DNA of 64,000 bases from Cladorhizidae sp. MBARI D1340-BT2 (taxonomy: Eukaryota > Porifera > Demospongiae > Poecilosclerida > Cladorhizidae): positions 18,472,422 through 18,536,421 of the forward strand of contig JAQNBH010000010.1 of assembly GCA_028752905.1 (NCBI GenBank). The letters run 5' to 3'. The notes beneath the pieces are model-generated. The model had not been told where the DNA came from and made no database searches. It worked only from the letters and a program-made list of their open reading frames with translations. A program made the position numbers and the translations under genes. Shown here one piece after another: positions 34,001 through 45,599 of this stretch (positions within the stretch are counted from its first letter, which is position 1; every line of letters starts with the position of its first letter).

Positions 34001-37000
34001 GCCCTAGAATACCTAGCCCTAGAATACTCCTAGCCCTAGAATACCCCTAGAATACCCCTAGCCCTAGAATACCCCTAGCCCTAGAATACCCCTAGCCCTA
34101 GAATATCCCTAGCCCTAGAATACTCCTTGCCCTAGAACATCCCTAGCCCTAGAATACCCCTAGCCCTAGAATACCCCTAGCCCTAGAATACCCTAGCCCT
34201 AGAATATCCCTAGCCCTCGAATACTCCTTGCCCTAGAATATCCCTAGCCCTAGAATACCCCTAGCCCTAGAATACCCCCAGCCCTAGAATACCCCTAGAC
34301 CTAGAATACCCCTAGCCCTCCTAGCCCTAGAATACCCCTAGCCCTAGAATACCCCTAGCCCTAGCCCTAGAATACCCCTAGCCCTAGAATACCCCTAGCT
34401 CTAGAATATCCCTAGCCCTAGAATACCCCCAGCCCTAGAATACCCCTAGCCCTAGAATATCCCTAGCCCTCGAATACTCCTTGCCCGAGAATATCCCTAG
34501 CTCTAGAATATCCCTAGCCCTAGAATACTCCTTGCCCTAGAATATCCCTAGCCCTAGAATACCCCTAGCCCTAGAATACCCCTAGCCCTAGAATATCCCT
34601 AGCCCTCGAATACTCCTTGCCCTAGAATATCCCTAGCCCTAGAATACCCCCAGCCCTAGAATACCCCTAGCCCTAGAATACCCCTAGCCCTAGAATACTC
34701 CTAGCCCTAATACCCCTAGCCCTAGAATATCCCTAGCCCTAGAATACCCCCAGCCCTAGAATACCCCTAGCCCTAGAATACCCCTAGTCCTAGAATACTC
34801 CTAGCCCTAGAATACCCCTAGCCCTAGAATACCCCTAGCCCTAGAATACCCCTAGCCCTAGAATATCCCTAGCCCTAGAATACCCCTAGCCCTAGAATAT
34901 CCCTAGCCCTAGAATATCCCTAGCTCTAGAATACCCCTAGCCCTAGAATATCCCTAGCCCTAGAATACCCCTATCTCTAGAATACCCCTAGCCCTAGAAT
35001 CCCTAGAATACCCCTAGCCCTAGAATATCCCTAGCCCTAGAATACCCCTAGCCCTAGAATATCCCTAGCCCGAGAATACCCCTAGCCCTAGAATATCCCT
35101 AGCCCTAGAATACCCCCAGCCCTAGAATACCCCTAGCCCTAGAATACCCCTAGCCCTAGAATACTCCTAGCCCTAGAATACCCCTAGAATACCCCTAGCC
35201 CTAGAATACCCCTAGCCCTAGAATACCCCTAGCCCTAGAATATCCCTAGCCCTAGAATACTCCTTGCCCTAGAACATCCCTAGCCCTAGAATACCCCTAG
35301 CCCTAGAATACCCCTAGCCCTAGAATACCCTAGCCCTAGAATATCCCTAGCCCTCGAATACTCCTTGCCCTAGAATATCCCTAGCCCTAGAATACCCCTA
35401 GCCCTAGAATACCCCCAGCCCTAGAATACCCCTAGACCTAGAATACCCCTAGCCCTCCTAGCCCTAGAATACCCCTAGCCCTAGAATACCCCTAGCCCTA
35501 GCCCTAGAATACCCCTAGCCCTAGAATACCCCTAGCCCTAGAATATCCCTAGCCCTAGAATACCCCCAGCTCTAGAATATCCCTAGCCCTAGAATACTCC
35601 TTGCCCTAGAATATCCCTAGCCCTAGAATACCCCTAGCCCTAGAATACCCCTAGCCCTAGAATATCCCTAGCCCTCGAATACTCCTTGCCCTAGAATATC
35701 CCTAGCCCTAGAATATCCCTAGCCCTAGAATACCCCCAGCCCTAGAATACCCCTAGCCCTAGAATACCCCTAGCCCTAGAATACTCCTAGCCCTAATACC
35801 CCTAGCCCTAGAATATCCCTAGCCCTAGAATACCCCCAGCCCTAGAATACCCCTAGCCCTAGAATACCCCTAGTCCTAGAATACTCCTAGCCCTAGAATA
35901 CCCCTAGCCCTAGAATACCCCTAGCCCTAGAATACCCCTAGCCCTAGAATATCCCTAGCCCTAGAATACTCCTTGCCCTAGAATATCCCTAGCCCTAGAA
36001 TACCCCTAGCCCTAGAATACCCCTAGCCCTAGAATACCCCTAGCCCTATAATATCCCTAGCCCTAGAATACTCCTTGCCCTAGAATACCCCTAGCCCTAG
36101 AATACCCCTAGCCCTAGAATACCCCTAGCCCTAGAATATCCCTAGCCCTAGAATACCCCTAGCCCTAGAATACCCCTAGCCCTAGAATACCCCTAGCCCT
36201 AGAATATCCCTAGCCCTCGAATACTCCTTGCCCTAGAATATCCCTAGCCCTAGAATACCCCTAGCCCTAGAATACTCCTAGCCCTAGAATACCCCTAGTC
36301 CTAGAAAACCCCTAGCCCTAGCCCTAGAATACCCCTAGCCCTAGAATACCCCTAGCCCTAGCCCTAGAATACCCCTAGTCCTAGAATACCCCTAGCCCTA
36401 GAATACCTAGCCCTAGAATACCCCTAGCCCTAGAATATCCCTAGCCCTCGAATACTCCTTGCCCTAGAATATCCCTAGCCCCAGCCCTAGAATACCCCTA
36501 GCCCTAGAATACCCCTAGCCCTAGAATACTCCTAGCCCTAGAATACCCCTAGCCCTAGAATATCCCTAGCCCTAGAATACCCTCAGCCCTAGAATACCCC
36601 TAGCCCTAGAATACCCCTAGCCCTAGAATACTCCTAGCCCTAGCCCTAGAATACCCCTAGCCCTAGAATACCCTAGCCCTAGAATATCCCTAGCCCTAGA
36701 ATACTCCTTGCCCTAGAATATCCCTAGCCCTAGAATACCCCTAGCCCTAGAATACCCCTAGCCCTAGAATATCCCTAGCCCTCGAATACTCCTTGCCCGA
36801 GAATATCCCTAGCCCTAGAATATCCCTAGCCCTAGAATACCCCTAGCCCTAGAATACTCCTAGCCCTAGCTCTAGAATATCCATAGCCCTAGAATACTCC
36901 TTGCCCTAGAATATCCCTAGCCCTAGAATACCCCTAGCCCTAGAAAACCCCTAGCCCTAGAATACCCCTAGCCCTATAATACCCAGCCCTAGAATACCCC

Positions 37001-37594
37001 TAGCCCTAGAATACCCCTAGCCCTAGAATACTCCTAGCCCTAGAATACCCCTAGCCCTAGAATACCCCTAGCCCTAGAATATCCCTAGCCCTAGAATATC
37101 CCTAGCCCTCGAATACTCCTTGCCCTAGAATATCCCTAGAATACCCCTAGCCCTAGAATACCCCTAGCCCTAGAATACCCCTAGCCCTATAATATCCCTA
37201 GCCCTAGAATACTCCTTGCCCTAGAATACCCCTAGCCCTAGAATACCCCTAGCCCTAGAATACCCCTAGCCCTAGAATACCCCTAGCCCTAGAATATCCC
37301 TAGCCCTAGAATACCCCTAGCCCTAGAATACCCCTAGCCCTAGAATACCCCTAGCCCTAGAATAGAATACCCCTAGCCCTAGAATATCCCTAGCCCTAGA
37401 ATACCCCTAGCCCTAGAATACCCCTAGCCCTAGAATACCCCTAGCCCTAGAATACCCCTAGCCCTAGAATACCCCTAGCCCTAGAATATCCCTAGCCCTA
37501 GAATACCCCTAGCCCTAGAATACCCCTAGCCCTAGAATACCCCTACCCTAGAATACCCCTACCCTAGAAAACCCCTAGCCCTAGAATACCCCTA
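31064..37594. repeat. 17-bp satellite array (CCCTAG type), 6.5 kb
   Basis: About 380 copies of AATACCCCTAGCCCTAG with frequent TATCCC, TACTCC, CCCCAG and CTTGCCC variants. It fills most of Gene B intron 2. Higher-order copies about 1.1 kb apart are visible, for example CTATCTCT at 33,853 and 34,971, each followed by the same chain of variants. On the minus strand each unit has GGG and GGGG runs separated by 3 and 7 bases. Confidence 0.98.
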
Positions 37595-38792
37595 GGTAAT
37601 GTGGGCCTATGTAAATGGTCGTCATAGTGAAGGGAATGCCGAGAGAAACGTCTGACTGCAGATATGAAGCTAGACTGGCCTGCACAAGTGAGAACGGGAG
37701 CCAACAGAACCCCTTACCAGATAGAAGATCGAAATAAATACACAACAAACCAAGACTCTAATAAGTTCCTCCCTACCTTCCTAATTGGTGTGTATTACCA
37801 TGGCAACCTAGTAGCCTGGCTGCTGCACTAGCTCCCCCCCCCCCCCCACACACACCCTGGTTATTGTGGTTTAGTGTTAATGAATTACACATGTCTAATA
37901 AAAGTTAAGTGTTAAGTGACTATTACAAGATGGGTGGAGGGGTCCTGGTGTTGGGGACAGGGGGATATCCCCACCATAACCAGGAACTCCCTCCCCTCCC
38001 TCCTTGCCACAGGTACACGATACAGATTTTGAAGTCACAAATGTTTATGTGTCCCTTCTTCTTTAAAGCTCCAAAACGTCCTCGTCAATGCTTTGGCCAT
38101 CAATGTTAATACATAGCACCTTCTGTGTACTTCTATTTGGGCACAACATTGCATTTATTGTCGTAACTGTAGCAACAATTCATGCAACCTGAGTCAGGAC
38201 CCACTCAGCCTCGCCAATTCGTGAGGTGATGAGATGCCACACGCTCTAACTCAACCAGGCCCAGCTGACAGATGCTTGCAATTCTTGCTTAGTTAAAAAT
38301 AAAAATAAAATGTGAGTGAGCTGGACTTGTTTGTTTTTTGTCCTGTGGGCCATAATGAGCTTCAATCTAGCATTTTTCACACCTGGGTGAGTGCTGATGG
38401 TCTGTTGACCTCACTAATTGCCCTCCTGGGCCAGGAAGTTGTGATAGTGACACCTCACCCAGTGGCTGTATAGTGGAGTAAGGTCAACCAGGCAGATAAT
38501 GGTGACAAAGGAAGTTCCTCAGAGCTCCAGTCAGATTGTGAGAACAATACTGGTAGTGGTGAGTCTGTGTCAGATTGTGTGGCCACTACAGACTAATCTT
38601 GGCAAGGGAATTCCACCAATAGATAGATAAAAAGAAGCGACATGGCCCATTCATTGTGGGGGTTCCTAGCAATGGCCAGCACTGTGTCCCTCCCCCAACC
38701 CCAAAGGAAACACACATTCCCCCCCCCCCCTGTATGTGAGTCATTGTTTTAATTGTTCTTTGGTTGTTGTTGTTGTTGTTGCTGTTGTATAG
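37595..38792. other. Gene B intron 2, right part
   Basis: No coding match. Contains short C runs (37,833-37,848 and about 38,719-38,730) and a TTG microsatellite just before the exon at 38,793. Confidence 0.5.
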
Positions 38793-38930
38793 ACTTGGAG
38801 GTGATGTTTTCCCAGGATGTCTACATAGTGTCTGAAGGTGCAGAGGTGGTTGCCATGGTTATCCAGCGCTGTGGTTCCTTTGAACGGGAAGTGCAGTTAT
38901 CACTGACCTTCACTGATGTTACAGCAGAAG
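38793..38930 (+). CDS. Gene B exon 3: Calx-beta 1, first half
   Basis: The acceptor TTGTATAG follows a TTG run. The donor AGAAG|GTTCGT resembles that of Gene A exon 3. Phase 1 on both sides. It encodes LEVMFSQDVYIVSEGAEVVA, the standard 'Y-x-V-x-E-G' start, and ends FTDVTAEG. Residues 68-113 of Gene B. Confidence 0.88.
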
Positions 38931-39016
38931 GTTCGTTTACTGCACTAGAGTTTAAAATATCACAGAATTGTGTGTGTCTGTGAGAGAGGGGTGGGATGTG
39001 TTGGTGTGTAAGGATG

Positions 39017-39784
39017 CAGGGGCGTACCCAGCATAGAGCGCTCGGAGCGCGTGCACCCCCACTAGAGTACAGAATGCAAAAAAAAAAAAAAAGGAAAAAG
39101 AAGAAAAAAGTTGTTGCCAAGAGTAATCCACATGTGCACGCATGCAGTAACTAGAGAGCCACCTCGCTGACGATCTGCCAGACCCTTCGACTTTCTCAAT
39201 AGAAGTGGAGCGTTGGAGGCTTCTGTGGGATGTTGAGGAGGATAAGCCAAGCAGCATAGGGAGTACTCTCAAGTCTAGCAAGCTCCAGGTTAGGAAGGCA
39301 TGCTATCCAAACATTATTAGAATCCTAAAGTTGCTGCTGGTTACCTCAGCTTCTGTGGAGCGTGCAAATTCGGCACTTAAATTTGTCAAGTCGGCCAGGA
39401 GAAATGCAATGACAGAGAACCGACTTAATGCTCTTCTTCTGCTCTTCTGTCATAGAGAAATTTCTGACAGCATAAACCTTGATAACGTCATAGACCAATT
39501 TGCAAAACTTAAGCCACGGCGAATGCTGCTACTCAATCCTCTCAACTAGTCCCATTAATCATTTATTTTTGTCTTATGATGTACTTTATATAATGTAAAT
39601 ACCGGTGATTTGATCGGTTAGCTATATGGTAAGATATATTTTTTAATTGGTGCCAGCCATTCTGATCACAAATTGGTTTTCCGCATGCAGCAATACACTT
39701 AATTGAGCTATATACCCTATTCTATTTACTACAAAGGCCTTGGAGAGAGCACCCCCCCCTCTCTAAATCCTGGGTACGCCCCTG
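39017..39784 (+). mobile_element. Short hAT element with terminal inverted repeats
   Basis: CAGGGGCGTACCCAG (39,017-39,031) and its exact inverse complement CTGGGTACGCCCCTG (39,770-39,784) bound a 768-bp insert in Gene B intron 3. Inside, the frame 39,205-39,549 encodes the C-terminal dimerisation region of a hAT transposase (LLVTSASVERANSALKFVKS, then TENRLNALLLLFCHRE). The rest of the transposase is gone, so it is a deletion derivative that would need a transposase in trans. Flanks share GGATG, but a clean 8-bp target duplication is not visible. Confidence 0.88.
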
Positions 39785-40135
39785 GGATGTGTGTGTGTGT
39801 GTCTGCGAGAATGTGGTGAGTGTGTGTGTAAGGGTTGTTGGGGAGTGTGTGTGTGTTATGTGGGGAGTAGTGTTGGGTGTGTGTGTGTGTGTTATATGTA
39901 AGGGTGCACTCTCTGTCAGCATCCAAGGCTTCGGGAAGGTGCTTGTGGTGATCATGACAACGCTCCCATCCATCAATCGTGCAGCTCTTACCAGTGCCCA
40001 CCAATGCTGCAGTGTTGTACGGAGAGCACCGGAGAGCTCTAGCAGGGTTCAACCAGGTTGATTGGGGGGAAGGAAGTAGGAATATTGATTGGGGGGGAAG
40101 GTGGTGGGAATATTGATTGGGGGGAAGAAGAACGG
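39785..40135. repeat. TG microsatellite and short G-rich tandem units
   Basis: TG-rich sequence at 39,787-39,895, then at 40,055-40,130 three copies of a unit like AATATTGATTGGGGGGAAG. Confidence 0.8.
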
Positions 40136-40885
40136 TAACGATATGCTTTACATCGATCACTGTTCCAGTCCTTTTACCTCTCCTACTTCAGTGTAAATGA
40201 GGTGAAGGTGGACTATGTGAGACCGCCAGGCACTCTAACTAAGGGCAGCTTCTTGGGTGCTGTATTTTCCTATTAGACCAAAAATAAATAGCTCACCACA
40301 ATCCAGCATAGCTTACTTCCGATATTATGGTAATAAGTGCCAAACTTGGAAGTGACTTTTCATTAAATAACATTTTTGGCTATAACTTTTCTTCTCCACG
40401 AGATAAACTTTTCAAACTTGAGGTATAAGAATCAGCCCCATTGAGGCCAGGAAACAAAAGGTGTCTACAGCTACGTCACTCCATGGCTACAACAAAATTT
40501 ACAGCAAATAAATCCGTCCACTCTCTCAAGAGCGAAGGGATTCAGAATGGTTCCAGTAAGCATAGGTGACTGTACAGTTTTCCTCAGAAGGAGAAGGGCT
40601 TCCACAAACCAAGGTAAAGAAACCATTTATGACAGCAGTTAAGATCATCAGCTATGAAATTTTAAAAATATATCAAAAAAATTTGCCACCCCATCCCAGA
40701 ATTGAGGTGTGTCTAATTGGCACGTGCAAGTTGCAAGTTAAGAAATAATCCAATGATCAGGGTGGAACAGGGAGACATCTGGGTTTGCATCTGTAGACAC
40801 TTGTAATGGTCGATTGGTAAAGGTGTGACAAGTACCTCAGCTGCAATTTATGAGGATGACTTCTGAGCTATAGGCACACCCTCTT

Positions 40886-40916
<31 letters not shown>

Positions 40917-41479
40917 CACCAAGCTGGTTCCTCTGAATCCTATCCTCATTCACTAGGAAGACAACCATTACAGAGTGAAATTACAGCAGTGGATGGCTGA
41001 GAAAAATGGGAGTGCTGATGAGCCATGAATGTGCAGTTGACTGGTGGTAATCTCGTGGTGGGTAAATACTCTTGTATTCCAGCTGAGGGTCAAGGTCCAC
41101 TTCCATTACATTTTGGTGGTGATCCAAGTTGCTAGAAGCCACCGTCACCAGGAACAGCACAATTAACACTTGGCGACGTAAGCCATTTTGTTTAGGGCTC
41201 TACCTGCGCATGTGTATTTAGCATCGACAACATTAGCTCACAAACTACGCAACATGGCTACAACGAACCACACCTACGTAGAGAAGTTTGAGGGTTACAT
41301 TTGTGTGCGTACCAATTGATAGTAATCTTCGGATTTCTCAGGAAATTATGTAATTGCTTGCTAACTGGGATACTTCAGTTCTTGTTTGGATTTTTGGTGT
41401 GAAATGTTGGCAGCTGTTACCTGTCGTGTAAAATCAATGCCTATAAAAATATATTGAACGAGACGAGCAGTGGAGACCA
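40136..41479. other. Gene B intron 3, no gene recognised
   Basis: No convincing coding segment. Contains a 29-base C run at 40,886-40,914. Confidence 0.5.
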
Positions 41480-41725
41480 GCTCTGATGACCTTGTGTTCT
41501 AGGATGGTGTATATGGAGGCCTCTCACACAACTAGCAGTGGAGACCAGCTCTGATGACCTTGTGTTCTAGGATGGTGGCCTTTCACACAACTAGCAGTGG
41601 AGACCAGCTCTGATGACCTTGTGTTCTACTCTAGGATGGTGGCCTTTCACACAACTAGCAGTGGAGACCAGCTCTGATGACCTTGTGTTCTAGGATGGTG
41701 TATATGGAGGCCTCATACACAGCTA
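41480..41725. repeat. ~60-bp tandem repeat, four copies
   Basis: Copies of AGCAGTGGAGACCAGCTCTG plus ATGACCTTGTGTTCTAGGATGGTG, spaced 58-66 bases with a variable insert (TATATGGAGGCC). Confidence 0.93.
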
Positions 41726-42105
41726 ACATATCAATAGTTCTGCTGCATCATCGTGAGTAGTGATAGCTCAATCTTCAGCACCACAACATTTTAATCTGCC
41801 AATGTCCTAATGTGAAAGAGTCTGTGGTTTCCATAGTGAATGTGTTGTTGATTGGTGTTGATTGGTGAGTGCAGAGCTACATGTATGTATGTATGTATGT
41901 GTGTGTGTATTTGCTATAAAACAGTGGCTAGAGGGTTGTCTTGTAATAGGCGAGTGTTTGGGAGTTGTTCATGGATTTATAAGAAGGCTGTGAGACTCCT
42001 GCTCCTTGAACTCCCAGCTTTGTGTTTGGAGGTGTGGTGTGATTTTAAGCGGCTGTTTGTCGAGACCCAGGCTTTCTTTGAAATTTTTACAACAAGTGAC
42101 CTGAA

Positions 42106-42325
42106 GTGGGAACTGAATATGAGCAGCTGTCTGTCATGGAGGAGATACTATCATGGAGGAGATACTATCATGGAGGAGAGGCTGTCTGTCGTGGAGAAGA
42201 GACTATCTCCCATGGAGGAGAGGTTGCCTGCCATGGAAGAGAGATGGTCTACAAAGCGAGAGATAAAGGAGTGTCACCAGGCAACAGCATGGTCCCAAAG
42301 ATTGGACGGAGGGGGAGGGGCATGA
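42106..42325 (+). other. Open segment with MEERL repeats, unknown
   Basis: A plus-strand frame open from 41,852 to 42,325 contains short tandem ATGGAGGAGAGGCTG-like units giving MEERLPAMEERW-type heptads, which could form a coiled coil. It lies in a Gene B intron. I cannot link it to a family or to splice sites; it may be a small repeat expansion. Confidence 0.25.
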
Positions 42326-43249
42326 GACAGTGCACAGAGAGAAGAGGTCAAACTTCAATTCAGCGTGAGTCATGAGCAGGCTACTCCACACAAACATGGA
42401 CAATGGGAGTCAGCGAAGAAAGGAGAAGAAGCAGTTGGCCTGCTCGTTCTGCCGAGGATGTACAGGGACGTTCTTTGGAAGGAAAATGGAACGCTGATGC
42501 CCTATCGCTGGATTGACGACAAGAAAGTTTGGCTTCGAACAAGGGTCTGGGAGTGAGTGGTTGAGGTGCAAATATCTTGTTGATTGGTGTGGGTATAGAT
42601 TTGCCAAGTGGTGCCAGGACAGACAGCGAGTGTGTTGTTGATTGCATGCGTGCTTGGTGTGTTGGGGTTATGACTGATGGTTACTAATCAAGTAGATGGC
42701 TGAGTGTTTGTGTGTGTCCATTAGCTGAACATTGAGAAGTTTTCGAAGGCTTCCTTGCCAATGTGGTAGCGTTTCGTTGCTTTTGTGAGCATTCTGCAAG
42801 CTATGCATGAGGATTGGTATACGCCGCATCACATTGCTTAAATAGATTTGGGTTCTGTTCTTGCATTGGCCGCGGCAGACTGGTGTGCTTTATTTAACAT
42901 TCAGCTGCAAAATAAATGATGTGAGGATGCCCCAGGCTCTGAGCAACGTCCTTCGTTAACTGACTCTAACATGCTTGGAGGAGCGTGTCACACACCTATT
43001 GCCTCCTATGCAAATGCTACTCTTCCTCCTCCTCACCTAGCTAAGAGCTGGTTGAGGTCCTCGTCACTGGAGTAGCCACGCTCATCTTCACTGTCCGCTG
43101 CTCGACGGAGCACTTGTTTGGATGTCAATGTTGAAGTTCGTAGATAAATGTGCGGTGTTCATAATTCCAGGTATAGAACGAGAGTGTTTGCACATAAATT
43201 GCGAACAGTTCGAAGCGACGGGTTTGATGTGATGCATGACATATTTCTT

Positions 43250-43337
43250 TGGCAGTCCTTTGGCAGTCCTTTGGCGGTCCTTTGGCGGTCCTTTGGCAGT
43301 CCTTTGGCAGTCCTTTGGCAGTCCTTTGGCGGTCCTT
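43250..43337. repeat. 11-bp minisatellite
   Basis: About eight copies of TTTGGCAGTCC or TTTGGCGGTCC, upstream of Gene B exon 4. Confidence 0.93.
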
Positions 43338-43462
43338 AATTTTCTATTCAATAGAACAAGGTAGGAGGAGAATAGCTCCCTGTCTGCTCCACAGAGATGG
43401 CAGCTGCTGCTCATGAAAAAAACATTGTTCTAATTTTTTTACTGTTGTTCTCATTACTTCAG

Positions 43463-43702
43463 GAGGCGTGGACTATGGGCCCTTCCCGTCCAATCAGAGT
43501 ACATTTTTCGTCACGATCTCTCCCAACGTGTCCCAGATAGATTTTGGGATTAACATCAGAGAGGACTCCATCGTGGAAAATGCTGAGTCCTTCTCCGTCG
43601 GCCTTGGTATTCTGGATGAGGGGGTTGACCCTTTTGATGGCGGATCCCTCAATACAATGATACCCGAAAGGACCACCACTGTGGTTATTGAGGATAACGA
43701 CT
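43463..43702 (+). CDS. Gene B exon 4: Calx-beta 1, second half
   Basis: The acceptor ATTACTTCAG is at 43,462 and the donor GACT|GTAAGA, phase 1 on both sides. It starts GGVDYGPFPSNQ, which joins TAEG of exon 3 to make the canonical Calx-beta 'T-A-x-G-G-V-D-Y' turn. It has INIREDSIVENAESFSVGL and ends TTTVVIEDND. Residues 115-193. The quality of the protein join across a 4.5-kb intron containing a hAT insertion is strong evidence for the gene model. Confidence 0.92.
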
Positions 43703-44149
43703 GTAAGATATTTTTAACTTGGGGTGGAAAATTACTCTGGTAGTAGGGGGATGTGTGTGGGGGGTGTGTGTGGTGCTTGTTGTCGTACTGTCAACTGTCC
43801 TGAATCTTCCGGGACAGTTCTTAGATATTTGGTTCTGTTGTGGGCCCCACATGGATTCCCCATAAAGTTATGGTTTGTCCTGGAAAGTGATTACTATGGT
43901 TACCACTGTTGGGCTACTCGGGCTGTGAAAACTTGTGCTTGGTACAGTGGCCTAGTAAGCGTGCTTGCTCTGCTGCGGATTGGCAAATGCGGCAAATTTT
44001 GAATGATTGAGCCTGAACTTGAAAACTTGAAGCCATGACCAGCATAATTTTTCTGTACTCAGTTATTTATCATCTTTGATGTTTTATTATCGCATATCTT
44101 TATATTTATTTATTTGTTTGTTTGTTTTAATTTATTATTATATATTTTT

Positions 44150-44460
<311 letters not shown>

Positions 44461-44496
44461 ATAATAATATTCGTTAAAAAAAAAAAAATTCCACGT

Positions 44497-44665
44497 CTGG
44501 TTCACATGCGTCACGTGCTGGATGCATGTGCCATGGTCCTACTGGTATATAATAAGCTCATGCGAGTCTCAGCATCTCATTATTCCTGATGAAGGCTAGA
44601 GCATCTAGTCGAAATGTCGAGGGAGTAAAATTTCAAGTTGATTAGTGGGAGGGTTATTGTAATTA
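44497..44665 (+). repeat. Dispersed repeat R1, copy 2, with hammerhead-like core
   Basis: Contains CACGTGCTGGATGCATGTGC, a TATATAATAAGCTCA element, then CTGATGA (44,586-44,592), one A, a 7-bp stem GGCTAGA/TCTAGTC around loop GCA (44,594-44,610) and GAAA (44,611-44,614). CTGATGA-stem-GAAA is the core of hammerhead ribozymes, which are known from Penelope-like and other retroelements. Stems I and III and the cleavage site were not recognised by eye. Confidence 0.5.
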
Positions 44666-44784
44666 TAATTCACTGATGAGATTTGTTACCTTATTCATGG
44701 GAAGGTGTTTGTCCAGCATTTATTTAATATTGCTATTATTGCTATTGGGTGTAACTTTGGGCAGGCTGCTTGACAACGAACACC

Positions 44785-45018
44785 GGTTAACAACAAGTAG
44801 TTTCTTAACAACGAACAGTTGCTTGACAACGAGTAGCTTCTTAACAACGAACAGTTGCTTGACAACGAGCGGCTGCTTAACAAAGAGCAGTTACTTGACA
44901 ACGAGCTGTTGCTTGACAACGAGTAGCTTCTTAACAACGAACAGTTGCTTGACAATGAGCGGCTGCTTAACAAAGAGCAGTTACTTGACAACGAGCAGCT
45001 TCTTGACAACAAGCAGCT
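44785..45018. repeat. 18-bp tandem repeat with higher-order units
   Basis: About 13 units alternating GCTTGACAACGAACAGTT, CTTCTTAACAACGAGTAG and related forms (periods 18 and 36). Confidence 0.9.
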
Positions 45019-45379
45019 GAACAGTGCCCATGCGCAGATATAATATTTTTGTAAGGACCACAGAGTGAGTGTACCTTGCTAGCTAGAAGGAATGGAGGAT
45101 GGTTGAACTGCTGCAGAGCAGAGCCTGACAAGTGTCATTCGTTCCTACCACATGCACTTTGCTTAATTGCCTCCTCTTTCATTGGATGCCTCCTAACTCC
45201 TGGCGGCCGCACAACTTACACGCATACCATTTGTCCTGTGATGACACTGAGAAGGGGTTGAGTGTCTTCTTTAGTGCTTGAGGGCTCTATCAGGTTAGCA
45301 CTGTTGCAATGCAGGCTTGCCTAGCGACACTGAAGGTAAACAAAGAACTTGGAATACGTTTTGCATGTGTGCACGTGCA

Positions 45380-45455
45380 GTGTGTGTGTGTGTGTTGTGT
45401 GCATGTGTGTGTGCTGTTTGTGTGTGCATGCACTGTGTGTGTGTATGTGTTGCAG
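45380..45455. repeat. TG microsatellite
   Basis: Interrupted TGTG/GCATG tract in Gene B intron 4. Confidence 0.9.
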
Positions 45456-45599
45456 CCAGCGATGATGCACTGCCTGAAACATTGCCATTTCACCACTACT
45501 CATTCATGGGTGTGTTCATATATCCACTATCCTCGGGTACCACGGAAACTGCACGTGTGGACATGCCTGCTATGGAACAGTCCCTAAAGGGATAAGCTC

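Noticed and set aside
31064..37594. Possible CRISPR array or telomere
   Set aside because: The repeats are contiguous with no unique spacers, and the unit is a 17-mer, not a telomeric hexamer. The context is an animal intron.
45317..45595. Candidate extra exon of Gene B after the acceptor-like TTGCAG near 45,457
   Set aside because: The frame is open and phase 1 is possible, but it lacks Calx-beta features and a good donor. The direct join of exon 4 to exon 5 already gives a proper domain boundary.
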